Assembly (NCBI RefSeq): GCF_051014445.1
Contig: NW_027488367.1
Coordinates: 27,203,501 to 27,267,500, forward strand
From: Colletes latitarsis
Lineage: Eukaryota > Arthropoda > Insecta > Hymenoptera > Colletidae
Reading direction: 5' to 3'
Length of the DNA stretch: 64,000 bases
The position numbers were made by a program, and so were the translations under genes. Below, in pieces: positions 36,741 through 47,900 of this stretch (position 1 is its first letter; the number at the start of each line of letters is the position of its first letter). The notes beneath the pieces are model-generated. The model was not told the DNA's origin and ran no database searches. It was given only the letters and a program-made list of their open reading frames with translations.

Positions 36741-39700
36741 GCCCCGCCTCCTCCTCCAGGCCAACCTCAACCACTGCCGCGCGGCACAGGACTTGATGTC
36801 CCAAGTCCTCGCGGAGTGGGGGGTTGGCCTGGCGGTCGCCGCCGAGCCGTACCGCGTCCCTGATCACCCTCATTGGGTGGGCGACGCGGACGGCTTGGTG
36901 GCGACGGTATGGGGAGGGGGCGACGGGTCCCCACCGTTCTCCTTGTTGGAGCGCGGTCGGGGATTCGTCGCCGTGGACTGGGGGGGAGTCGCTGTGGTGG
37001 GGTGCTACATTTCGCCCCGTAGCGGTCACGCTGCGTTCGAGCTGTACTTGGCCGAGGTCGCGGCATGCGTACAGCGCTACGCGGCCCGGCCGGTGCTGGT
37101 CCTGGGGGATTTTAATGCCAAGTCGGTGGCTTGGGGATCCCCCAGGACCTCCGTTCGCGGCGGGATCCTGGGCGATTGGGCGGCGGGGCTCGACCTCCGG
37201 GTATTGAACCGGGGGTCGGAGAACACATGCGTGCGGCGATATGGGGGGTCCATCGTGGATGTTGGATTCGCGACCCCCAACGCCGTGCGCATGGTGTCGG
37301 GTTGGCACGTGGTCGCGGGGGCAGAGACACTCTCCGATCACCGGTACATCCGGATGGAGGTCTCTGCCGCCGCGAGTGCATCCCGACACGGCCGCCTGCG
37401 TGGCACCCCACCACGCCGCTGGGCGCTTCGGCGCCTGGACAAGGACGCCCTGATGGCAGCTGCCCTCGCTGCAACTTGGCCGCAGGGAGCGGCCGAGTTG
37501 CCGAGCATAGAGGAGGAGGTCGCCCGGCTCGGAGCATTGGTCGCGGGTATTTGCGACGCGGCGATGCCTCGGGTCGGGCGGGCTTCTCCTCGCCGGGCGG
37601 TGTACTGGTGGTCGGACGCGATCGCGGAGTTGCGAGTCGCGACTGTCCGCGCCCGACGCCAGTACACCCGCGCGCGCCGTCGTCAACGTACAGGCGACGG
37701 CGTGGCGCGAGCGAGGGCAGCTGATGACCTGTATGGAGCATACCGCGTGGCGCGGGTTGCTCTGCAGGTCGCCATCAAACGGGCCAAGACCCAGGCATGG
37801 AAGGAGCTCCTCCAGACCCTTGATGACGATCCATGGGGGCGCCCATATAAGGTGGTGCTGAATAAGCTCCGCCCGTGGGCGCCCCCCGTCACCGAGGGTC
37901 TTGACCCCCGGCTGCTGGAGGACGTGGTCAATACACTCTTCCCAATTGGGGAGAGGGGACCGCGTCCTCCGGCGGCGGCGGCTGTCCCAGTGGAGTGGAC
38001 GGCCGAGCTGGGGGTCACGCAGGAGGAGCTGGCAGCGGCCATCAGACGGCTCGGGGTTCGTAACACGGCCCCGGGTCCGGATGGTGTGCCCGGCCGGGTT
38101 TGGGTCTTGACCCAGGGCGTCCTTGGGGCCGACCTCAGGCGGTTGTTCGACCGCTGCCTGAGGGACGGGCGATTCCCCCCCAGTTGGAAGGTGGCGAGGA
38201 TGGTCCTCCTCCGGAAGGAGGGTCGGCCCGCGGAGTCTCCCTCCGCATACCGGCCCATTTGTCTCCTCGACGAGGTGGGCAAGCTCTTCGAGCGTGTGAT
38301 TGCTGCCCGCCTCGTCGAGCACCTGTCGCGGGGTGATCCCGGTCTGGCCGACTGCCAGTTCGGTTTCCGGGGGGGCCGATCGACTATCGACGCGATAGGT
38401 CGTGTGAGGGCCCTCTCGGAGGCGGCCGTCTCCCGGGGAGGGGTGGCATTGGCAATATCCTTGGATATTGCCAATGCCTTTAACACCCTCCCCTGGGAAG
38501 AGATAAGGAGGGGACTCGAATATCATCGAGTCCCCCCTTGTCTCAGGGCGGTCGTCGGGGATTATCTCCGCGGCAGGTGGATCGAGTATCCGGGCCGGGA
38601 TGGTGATATGCGGAGGGAGGTGTACTGCGGTGTTCCGCAGGGGTCGGTCCTCGGGCCACTCCTGTGGAACATCGCGTACGACTCGGTGTTGCGGGCCGGC
38701 CTCCCCGACGGCGTCAGCACGGTGTGTTATGCGGATGACACACTGGTGCTGGCCGTCGGGGCGCACTGGGGGAGGGCCATGCGTCGCGCGGAGGAGGGGT
38801 CGCAACGCGTCGTCGACCGGATCAGGGGGATGGGGATGACGGTGGCGGTCCATAAGACCGAGGTGATTGCGTTTCATTCACCTCGGCAGGATCCGCCACC
38901 CCCTCTGATTCGGGTGGGTGGGGCTGACATCGAGGTGAAGCCCCAGATCAGGTATCTGGGGCTGATCCTCGATAGCCACTGGCGTTTCGAGAAGCATTTC
39001 CGCTGCCTGGTCCCCCGGTTGGAAAGGATGGTTGCGGCTCTGGGCCGGATCCTGCCCAACCTGGGGGGCCCGGCGGGCCGAGTTCGTCGCCTCTATGTGG
39101 CAATGGTCCAGTCGGTGGCCCTATACGGGGCCCCCGTCTGGGCGGACGACCTGGCTGCCTCCCGGCGCAGCATGACTATGCTGCGTCGGGTGCAGAGGCG
39201 CATGGCGCTCAGGGTCGTCCGCGGGTATCGGACCGTGTCACATGAGGCGGCGACGGTTCTAGCGGGGATGCCGCCCATGGACCTGCTCGCGCGGTCGCAC
39301 GCGGTGATGTACCGGCACCGCGTCGACCGTCGCGCGGGGGTGGGGGCGGTCCCGGGCGGGCAGGAACCTGCTTGGGGCGATTTGAAGCGCCAGGCCCGGC
39401 AGTCCGTGTTGCTCGCGTGGCAGGAGCGGCTGGCTCTGCCAACCGCGGGGCACCGGACTGTCGGGGCTGTTCGGCCACTCCTGAAGGAGTGGCTGGACAG
39501 AGGCCATGGCAGCCTCACCTACCGGCTGGCACAGGTATTTTCCGGGCATGGCAGCTTCGGAAGATACCTGTGCCGGATAGGGAAGGAGCCGACGGCGCGT
39601 TGCTGCCACTGCGACGCTGAGCAGGACACGGCGGATCATACCCTGGAGGCATGCCCCGCGTGGGAGGGGGAGCGCCGTGTCCTGGTCGGCGTCGTCGGGC

Positions 39701-39918
39701 GGGATGTCTCGCTGCCGGGCGTGGTGCGCGCCATGCTCGGCAGCGAGGAGAAGTGGAGGGCCGTGGCCTCCTTCTGCGAGAACGTAATGTTGCAGAAGGA
39801 GGCCGCGGGGAGGGAGCGCGAGCTTCAGCGGCGTGCTGAAGCGCGCGCTCGTGCGGTGGCCCGAGGTCGTCGCCCGGTCGCGAGGCGTCGCGGGCGGCCG
39901 CCTCGGCGTGGCGGATGA
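36736..39918 (+). CDS. ORF2 polyprotein: APE endonuclease, reverse transcriptase, CCHC
   Basis: 1060 codons, within the usual size for R1-clade ORF2. The endonuclease (about residues 1-210) keeps N10 (QANLNHC), E37 (AAEPYR), Y91, D125 and N127 (GDFNAKS), D175 (IVDVGF) and S200-D201-H202. The RT follows, with YRPICLLDEVGKLFE, GFRGGRST, D577 of motif A (LDIANAFN), GVPQGSVLGP, Y665-A-D-D668 and RYLGLILD. A CX2CX8HX4C knuckle lies at 956-973, followed by an Arg-rich tail ending in RRGRPPRRGG. The protein would nick the satellite target and prime reverse transcription there. All catalytic residues I can place are present, so the enzyme could be active. The start is chosen from the TAATG overlap. 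Confidence 0.95.
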   Translation: MPPRLLLQANLNHCRAAQDLMSQVLAEWGVGLAVAAEPYRVPDHPHWVGDADGLVATVWGGGDGSPPFSLLERGRGFVAVDWGGVAVVGCYISPRSGHAAFELYLAEVAACVQRYAARPVLVLGDFNAKSVAWGSPRTSVRGGILGDWAAGLDLRVLNRGSENTCVRRYGGSIVDVGFATPNAVRMVSGWHVVAGAETLSDHRYIRMEVSAAASASRHGRLRGTPPRRWALRRLDKDALMAAALAATWPQGAAELPSIEEEVARLGALVAGICDAAMPRVGRASPRRAVYWWSDAIAELRVATVRARRQYTRARRRQRTGDGVARARAADDLYGAYRVARVALQVAIKRAKTQAWKELLQTLDDDPWGRPYKVVLNKLRPWAPPVTEGLDPRLLEDVVNTLFPIGERGPRPPAAAAVPVEWTAELGVTQEELAAAIRRLGVRNTAPGPDGVPGRVWVLTQGVLGADLRRLFDRCLRDGRFPPSWKVARMVLLRKEGRPAESPSAYRPICLLDEVGKLFERVIAARLVEHLSRGDPGLADCQFGFRGGRSTIDAIGRVRALSEAAVSRGGVALAISLDIANAFNTLPWEEIRRGLEYHRVPPCLRAVVGDYLRGRWIEYPGRDGDMRREVYCGVPQGSVLGPLLWNIAYDSVLRAGLPDGVSTVCYADDTLVLAVGAHWGRAMRRAEEGSQRVVDRIRGMGMTVAVHKTEVIAFHSPRQDPPPPLIRVGGADIEVKPQIRYLGLILDSHWRFEKHFRCLVPRLERMVAALGRILPNLGGPAGRVRRLYVAMVQSVALYGAPVWADDLAASRRSMTMLRRVQRRMALRVVRGYRTVSHEAATVLAGMPPMDLLARSHAVMYRHRVDRRAGVGAVPGGQEPAWGDLKRQARQSVLLAWQERLALPTAGHRTVGAVRPLLKEWLDRGHGSLTYRLAQVFSGHGSFGRYLCRIGKEPTARCCHCDAEQDTADHTLEACPAWEGERRVLVGVVGRDVSLPGVVRAMLGSEEKWRAVASFCENVMLQKEAAGRERELQRRAEARARAVARGRRPVARRRGRPPRRGG
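38445..38478 (+). repeat. 16-bp perfect inverted repeat over the RT motif A codons
   Basis: GGCATTGGCAATATCC at 38445-38460, spacer TT, exact complement at 38463-38478. The GAT codon of the catalytic D577 (38464-38466) lies inside the right arm. A second inverted repeat follows at 38510-38535 (GGGGACTCGA, 6-nt loop). Confidence 0.95.
39474..39850 (+). repeat. Cluster of strong inverted repeats at the ORF2 3' end
   Basis: Successive hairpins are: GCCACTCCT with a 2-nt loop (39474-39493); a 16-bp pairing of GGCACAGGTATTTTCC with 39559-39574, having one position that is G-U in RNA; CTCGCTGCCG (39708-39717 with 39738-39747); GGCCTCCTTCTGC (39765-39777 with 39792-39804, 13 bp perfect); and GAGCGCGAGCTTCAGC near 39814-39829 with one mismatch. 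They lie in coding sequence and lead directly into the structured 3' UTR. Confidence 0.9.
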
Positions 39919-40434
39919 CCTAGGCTGGGAGGGGGGTCCTGAGGGGACCCTCCTCCCGCCAGGCGGCGCCGGGTCGGACCGGTTGGAGGTAGGAGTGCCT
40001 TCCCCTACCGGTCCGACGCAAGGGGAGGCACCCTCGGCGGTCTGGTGCGGCCATGAACGTCCGGCCGCCGAGGGATGGAAACGGGGTCGCGGGCGGTTGC
40101 GAGTTGGGGCTCGCAGCCGCCACTATACGCGGCCCCGGGACGGATAGCGGCGGGATGGAGTGGCCCCGTCCCGCCGCTATGAGGCAGTGTGTCTACTAGG
40201 GGGACCGATTGTCCCCCCGGGGGATGGGCGCGAAAGCGCGGGCACGGGGAGGATACCGGAAGAATGCTTCGAGCGATTCCCGGTATCCTCCCAAAGCGTG
40301 CCGAAGGGTCACCGTGGGGTTTTTAGTGGGTAGGTCCCGCGCCTGTCGTTGTACGGGCGCGGGGAATCCCACACACGCCTCCCACCTCTCCCCAAGGAGG
40401 TGGGAGGGAGTCTTTCGAAGATTTTCCCCACGAC
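39919..40434 (+). promoter_or_regulatory. 3' UTR of element 3, chain of about ten hairpins
   Basis: Nearly the whole 516 nt can be drawn as consecutive stems: 39927-39957 (13 bp, one G-U), 39973-40017 (11 bp, GTCGGACCGGT), 40032-40073 (9 bp), 40092-40121 (12 bp, one G-U), 40144-40180 (12 bp, ATAGCGGCGGGA), 40199-40217 (7 bp), 40228-40239 (GCGC stem with GAAA tetraloop), 40248-40291 (12 bp, GGAGGATACCGG), 40336-40363 (8 bp) and 40379-40406 (10 bp). In SART and R1 relatives the 3' UTR is the RNA element recognised by ORF2 protein, so a binding role is a reasonable inference. Confidence 0.85.
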
Positions 40435-40459
40435 AAAAAAAAAAAAAAAAAAAAAAAAA
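40435..40459 (+). other. Poly(A) tail of element 3
   Basis: Twenty-five A between CCCCACGAC and the target duplication. Confidence 0.95.
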
Positions 40460-40473
40460 GTTAGGTCTGGGAT
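40460..40473. repeat. Target site duplication of element 3 (3' side)
   Basis: GTTAGGTCTGGGAT, identical to 35093-35106. The monomer then continues as CGGTCTGGGATTTGCCC. Confidence 0.95.
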
Positions 40474-43400
40474 CGGTCTGGGATTTGCCCTCATCAGACT
40501 CATACTTTCGCATTCTTCTCATACTTGTTGAACGGATCCTGCGTTTTTTCTGGTTTGGATCACGTAGTAATGTGGGACCACACTGAAACAGTCGATTAAA
40601 CCTGGTTTCGATAAATATTTTTGAGGATAACGCATGTTAGGTCTGGGATAGGTCTGGGATTTGCCCTCATCAGGCTTTTACTTTCGCGTATTTCACATAC
40701 TTGATGAACAGATCCTGGGTTTTTTCTGGTTTGGATCACGTAGTAGTGTGGTACCACACTGAAACTGTCCATTAAACCTGGTTTCGATCCATATTTTTGA
40801 GGATAACGCATGTTAGGTCTAGGTTAGGCCGAGGATTTTCACTCATCAGACTCATACTTTCACATCCTTCACATACTTGTTGAACGGATCCTGGGGTTTT
40901 ACTGGTTTGGATCACGTAGTAATGTGGTACCACACTGAAACAGTCAATTAAACCTTGTTTCGATCAATATTTTAGAGGATAACGCAAGTTAGGTCTGGGA
41001 TAGGTCTGGGATTTGCCCTCATCAGGCTCATTCTTTCGCATATTTCTCATACTTGATGGCTAGGTCCTGGGCTTTTTCTGGATTACATCACGTAGTATTG
41101 TGGTAGCACACTGAAACAGTCGATTAAGCCAGGTTTCGATCAATATTTTAGAGGATAACGAAAGTTATGTCTAGGTTAGGCCTGGGATTTGCCCTCATCA
41201 GACTCATACTTTCGCATTCTTCACATACTTGTTGAACGGATCCTGCGTTTTTTCTGGTTTGGATCACGTAGTAATGTGGTACCACACTGAAACATTCAGT
41301 TAAACCTGGTCTTGATAAATATTTTAGAGGATAACGCATGTTAGGTCTGGGTTAGGTCTAGGATTTGCCCTCGTCAGGCTCATACTTTCGCATATTTCTC
41401 ATACTTCATGGCTAGATCCTGGGCTGTTTCAGGATTGTATCACGTAGTAACGTGGTACCACGCTGAAACAGTCAATTAAACCTGGTTTCGATCAATATTT
41501 TAGAGGATAACGCAAGTTAGGTCTGGGTTAGGCCTGGGATTTGCCCTCATCTGGGTCATACTTTCGCATTTTTCACATACTTGATGGCTAGATCCTGGGC
41601 TTTTTCTGGATTGCATCACGCAGTATTGTGGTACCACACTGAAACAGTCGATTAAACCAGGTTTGGGTCAATATTTTAGAGGATAATGCATGTTATGTCT
41701 AGGTTAGCCCTGAGATTTTCACCCATCAGACTCATACTTTCGCATACCTCAGATACTTGTTGAACGGATCCTGGGTTTTTTCTGGTATGGTTCACGCAGT
41801 AATGTGGTACCACACTGAAACATTCAGTTAAACCTGGTCTTGATAAATATTTTTGAGGATAACGCATGTTAGGTCTGGGTTAGGTCTAGGATTTGCCCTC
41901 ATCAGGCTCATACTTTCGCATATTTCTTATACTTCATGGATAGATCCTGCGCTATTTCTGGATTGGATCACGTAGTAACGTGGTACCACACTGAAACAGT
42001 CAATTAAACCTGGTTTCGATTAATATTTTAGAGGATAACGCAAGTTAGGTCTGGGATCGGTCTGGGATTTGCCCTCATCAGGCTCATACTTTTGCGTTTT
42101 TCACATACTGGTTGAACAGAACCTGGGTTTTTTTCTGGTTTGGATCACGTAGTAGTGTGGTACCACACTGAAACAGTCCATTAAACCTGGTTTGGATCAA
42201 TATTTTAGTTGATAACGCATGTTAGGTCTAGGTTAGGTCTGGGATTTTCACTCATCAGACTCATACTTTCGCGTATTTCACATACTTGTTGAACAGATCC
42301 TGGGTTTTTTTCTGGTTTGGATCACGTAGTAGTGTGGTACCACACTGAAACTGTCCATTAAACCTGGTTTCGACCAATATTTTTGAGGATAACGCATGTT
42401 AGGTCTAGGTTAGGCCGAGGATTTTCACTCATCGGACTCATACTTTCGCATTCTTCACATACTTGTTGAACGGATCCTGGGGTTTTCCTGGTTTGGATCA
42501 CGTAGTAATGTGGTACCACACTGAAACAGTCAATTAAACCTGGTTTCGGTCAATATTTTAGAGAATAATTCATGTTAGGTCTAGGTTAGGTCTGGGATTT
42601 GCTCTCATCAGGCCCATTCTTTCGCATATTTCTCATACTTGATGGCTAGATCCTGGGCTTTTTCCGGATTGCATCACGTAGTAATGAAGTACAACACTGA
42701 AACAGTCAATTAAACCAGGTTTCGATCAATATTTTAGAGGACAACGCATGTTAGGTCTAGGTTAGGCCTGGGATTTGCCCTCATCAGGGTCATACTGTCG
42801 CAGTTTTAACATACATGTTGACCTGATCGAGGGTTTTTTCTGCTTTGGATCACGTAGTAAAGTGGTACCACACCGAAGCAGTCCATTAAACCTGGTATGG
42901 ATCAATATTTTAGAGGATAACGCATGTTAGGTTTGGGTTAGGTCTAGGATTTGCCCTCATCAGGCTCATACTTTCGCATATTTCTTATACTTCATGGATA
43001 GATCCTGGGCTATTTTCTGGTTTGGATCACATAGTAATGTGGTACCACACTGAAACAGTCGATTAAACCAGGTTTCGATCAATATTGTTGAGGATAACGC
43101 ATGTTAGGTCTAGGTTAGGCCTGGGATTTTCACTCATCAGACTCATTCTTTCGCATTCTTCACATACTTGTTGAACGGATCCTGGGTTTTTTGTGGTTTG
43201 GATCACGTAGTAATGTGGGACCACACTTAAACAATCAATTAAACCTGGTCTTGATAAATATTTTAGAGGATCACGCATGTTAGGTCTGGGTTAGGCCAGG
43301 GATTTGCTTTCGTCAGACTCATACTTTCGCATATTTCTCATACCTCATGGCTAGATCCTGGGCTATTTATGGATTGGATCACGTAGTAATGTGGTACCAC

Positions 43401-44967
43401 ACTGAAACAGTCAATTAAACCTGGTTTCGAACAATATTTTAGAGGATAACGCAAGTTAGGTCTGGGATCGGTCTGAGATTTGCCCTCATCAGGCTCATAC
43501 TTTCGCGTTTTTCACATACTGGTTGAACAGATCCTGGGTTTTTTTCTAGTTTGGATCACGTGGTGGTGTGGTAGCACACTGAAACTGTCCATTAAACCTG
43601 GTTTCGATCAATATTTTTGAGGATAACGCATGTTAGGTCTAGGTTAGGCCGAGGATTTTCACTCATCAGACTCATACTTTCGCATTCTTCACATACTTGT
43701 TGAACGGATCCTGGGGTTTTACTGGTTTGGATCACGTAGTAATGTGGTACCACACTGAAACAGTCAATTAAACCTGGTTTCGATCAATATTTTAGAGAAT
43801 AATCCATGTTAGGTCTAGGTTAGGTCTGGGATTTGCTCTCATCAGGCTCATTCTTTCGCATATATCTCATACTTGATGGCTAGATCCTGGGGTTTCTGGA
43901 TTGTATCACGTAGTAATGAAGTACAACACTGAAACAGTCAATTAAACCAAGTTTCCATCAATATTTTAGAGGACAACGCATGTTAGGTCTAGGTTAGGCC
44001 TGGGATTTGCCCTCATCAGGCTCATACTTTCGCAGTTTTAACATACATGTTGACCTGATCGAGGGTTTTTTCTGCTTTGGATCGCGTAGTAAAGTGGTAT
44101 CACACTGAAGCTGTCCATTAAACCTGGTTTGGATCAATATTTTAGAGGATAACGCATGTTAGGTTTGGGTTAGGTCTAGGATTTGCCCTCGTCAGGCTCA
44201 TACTTTCGCATATTTCTCATACTTCATGGCTAGATCCTGGGCTGTTTCAGGATTGTATCACGTAGTAACGTGGTACCACGCTGAAACAGTCAATTAAACC
44301 TGGTTTCGATCAATATTTTAGAGGATAACGCAAGGTAGGTCTGGGATAGGTCTGGGATTCGCCCTCATCAGGTTCATTCTTTCGCATTCTTCACAGACTT
44401 GTTGAAGGGATCCTGGGTTTTTTCTGGTTTGGATCACGTAGTAATGTGGGACCACACTGAAACAATCAATTAAACCTGGTCTTGATAAATATTTTAGAGG
44501 ATAACGCATGTTAGGTCTGGGTTAGGTCTAGGATTTGCCCTCATCAGGCCCATACTTTCGCATATTTCTCATACTTCATGGCTAGATCCTGGGCTATTTC
44601 TGGATTGGATCACGTAGTAATGTGGTACCACACTGGAACAGTCAATTAAACCTGGTTTCGATCAATATTTTAGAGGACAATGCAAGTTAGGTCTGGGTTA
44701 GGTCTGGGATTTGCCCACATCAGGGTCATACTTTCGCATTTTTCACATACTTGTTGAACAGATCCTGGGTTTTTTCTGGTTTGGATCGCGCAGTAATGTG
44801 GTACCACACTGAAACAGCCCACTGAACCCGGTTTCGATCAATATTTTAGAGGATAACGAAAGTTATGTCTAGGTTAGGCCTGGGATTTGCCCTCATCAGA
44901 CTCATGCTTTCGCATTTTTCACTGACTTGTTGAACAGATCCTGGGTTTTTTCTGGTATGGATCACGT

Positions 44968-47900
44968 AGTAATGTGGTACCACACTGAAACGTTCAGTTA
45001 AACCTGGTCTTGATAAATATTTTTGAGGATAACGCATGTTAGGTCTGGGTTAGGTCTAGGATTTGCCCTCACCAGGCTCATACTTTCGCATATTTCTTAT
45101 ACTTCATGGATAGATCCTGGGCTATTTTCTGGTTTGGATCACATAGTAATGTGGTACCACACTGAAACAGTCGATTAAACCAGGTTTCGATCAATATTTT
45201 TGAGGATAACGCATGTTAGGTCTAGGTTAGGCCTGGGATTTTCACTCATCAGAGTCATTCTTTCGCATTCTTCACAGACTTGTTGAAGGGATCCTGGGTT
45301 TTTTCTGGTTTGGATCACGTAGTAATGTGGGACCACACTGAAACAATCAATTAAACCTGGTCTTGATAAATATTTTAGAGGATAACGCATGTTAGTTCTG
45401 GGTTAGGTGTAGGATTTGCTCTCGTCAGGCTCATACTTTCGCATATTCCTCATACCTCATGGCTAGATCCTGGGCTATTTCTGGATTGGATCACGTAGTA
45501 ATGTGGTACCACACTGAAACAGTCAATTAAACCTGGTTTCGATCAATATTTTAGAGGATAACGCAAGTTAGGTCTGGGATCGGTCTGGGATTTGCCCTCA
45601 TCAGGCTCATACTTTCGCGTTTTTCACATCCTGGTTGAACAGATCCTGGGTTTTTTTCTGGTTTGGATCACGTAGTAGTGTGGTACCACACTGAAACTGT
45701 CCATTAAACCTGGTTTCGATCAATATTTTTGAGGATAACGCATGTTAGGTCTAGGTTAGGCCGAAGATTTTCACTCATCAGACTCATACTTTCGCATTCT
45801 GCACATACTTGTTGAACGGATCCTGGGGTTTTACTGGATTGGATCATGTAGTAATGTGGTACCACACTGAAACAGTCAATTAAACCTGGTTTCGATCAAT
45901 ATTTTAGAGAATAATTCATGTTAGGTCTAGGTTAGGTCTGGGATTTGCTCTCATCAGGCTCATTCTTTCGCATATTTCTCATACTTGATGGCTAGATCCT
46001 AGGCTTTTCCTGGATTGCATCACGTAGTAATGATGTACAACACTGAAACAGTCAATTAAACCTGGTTTCGATCAATATTTTAGAGAATAATTCATGTTAG
46101 GTCTAGGTTAGGCCTGGGATTTGCCCTCATCAGGGTCATACTTTCGCAGTTCTAACATACATGTTGACCTGATCGAGGGTTTTTTCTGCTTTGTATCACG
46201 TAGTAAAGTGGTACCACACTGAAACAGTCCACTAAACCTGGTTTGGATCAATATTTTAGAGGATAATGCATGTTAGGTCTAGGTTAGCCCTGAGATTTTC
46301 GCTCATCAGACTCATACTTTCGCATTCTTCAGATACTTGTTGAACGGATCCTGGGTTTTTTCTGGTATGGTTCACGTAGTAATGTGGTACCACACTGAAA
46401 CAATCAATTAAACCAGGTCTTGATAAATATTTTAGATGATAACGCATGTTAGGTCTGGGTTAGGTCTAGGATTTGCCCTCATCAGGCTCATACTTTCGCA
46501 TATTTCTCATACTTCATGGCTAGATCCTGGGCTATTTCTTGATTGGGTCACGTAGTAATGTGGTACCACACTGGAACAGTCAATTAAACCTGGTTTCGAT
46601 CAATATTTTAGAGGACGATGCAAGTTAGGTCTGGGTTAGGTCTGGGATTTGCCCACATCAGGGTCATACTTTCGCATTTCTCACATACTTGTTGAACAGA
46701 TCCTGGGTTTTTTCTGGTTTGGATCGCGCAGTAATGTGGTACCACACTGAAGCAGCCCACTGAACCTGGTTTCGATCAATATTTTAGAGGATAACGAAAG
46801 TTATGTCTAGGTTAGGCCTGGGATTTGCCCTCATCAGACTCATGCTTTCGCATTTTTCACATACTTGTTGAACAGATCCTGGGCTTTTTCTGGTATGGAT
46901 CACGTAGTAATGTGGTACCACACTGAAACATTCAGTTAAACCTGGTCTTGATAAATATTTTTGAGGATAACGCATGTTAGGTCTGGGTTAGGTCTAGGAT
47001 TTGCCATCATCAGGCTCATACTTTCGCATATTTCTTAGACTTCATGGATAGATCCTGGGCTATTTTCTGGTTTGGATCACATAGTAATGTGGTACCACAC
47101 TGAAACAGTCGATTAAACCAGGTTTCGATCAATGTTTTTGAGGATAACGCATGTTAGGTATAGGTTAGGCCTGGGATTTTCATTCATCAGACTCATACTT
47201 TTGCATTCTTCACATACTTGTTGAACGGATCCTGGGTTTTTTTCTGGTTTGGATCACGTAGTAATGTGGGACCGCACTGAAACAAATAATTAAACCTGGT
47301 CTTGATAAATATTTTAGAGGATAACGCATGTTAGGTCTGGGTTAGGTCTAGTATTTGCTCTCATCAGGCTCATACTTCCGCATATTTCTTATACTTCATG
47401 GATAGATCCTGGGCTATTTCTGGATTGGATCACGTAGTATTGTGGTACCACACTGAAACAGTCAATTAAACCTGGTTTCGATCAATATTTTAGAGGATAA
47501 CGCATGTTAGGTCTAGGTTAGGCCTGGGATTTTCAGTCATCAGACTCATACTTTCACACACTTCACATACTTGTTGAACAGATCCTGGGTTTTTTCTGGT
47601 TTGGATCGCGCAGTAATGTGGTACCACACTGAAACAGCCCACTGAACCTGGTTTCGACCAATATTTTAGAGGATAACGAAAGTTATGTCTAGGTTAGGCC
47701 AGGGATTTGCCCTCATCAGACTCATGCTTTCGCATTTTTCACATACTTGTTGAACAGATCCTGGGCTTTTTCTGGTATGGATCACGTAGTAATGTGGTGC
47801 CACACTGAAACACTCAGTTAAACCTGGTCTTGATAAATATTTTTGAGGATAACGCATGTTAGGTCTGGGATAGGTCTGGGATTTGCCCTCATCAGACTCA

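Larger units (their letters stand above)
35107..40459 (+). mobile_element. Element 3: nearly full-length R1-type (SART/TRAS-like) non-LTR retrotransposon
   Basis: 5' truncated relative to element 4 by 633 nt: the whole 5' UTR plus 248 nt of ORF1. It contains most of ORF1, a complete ORF2 with endonuclease, RT and C-terminal CCHC, a 516-nt 3' UTR and a 25-nt poly(A) tail, all within a 14-bp target duplication. Adding the missing part predicts a full element of about 5.96 kb before the tail. No frameshift or stop interrupts either ORF, so the insertion is young. There is no RNase H domain, as is usual for the R1 clade. The assignment between SART, TRAS, R1 and Waldo-like lineages is not resolvable by eye. 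Confidence 0.95.
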
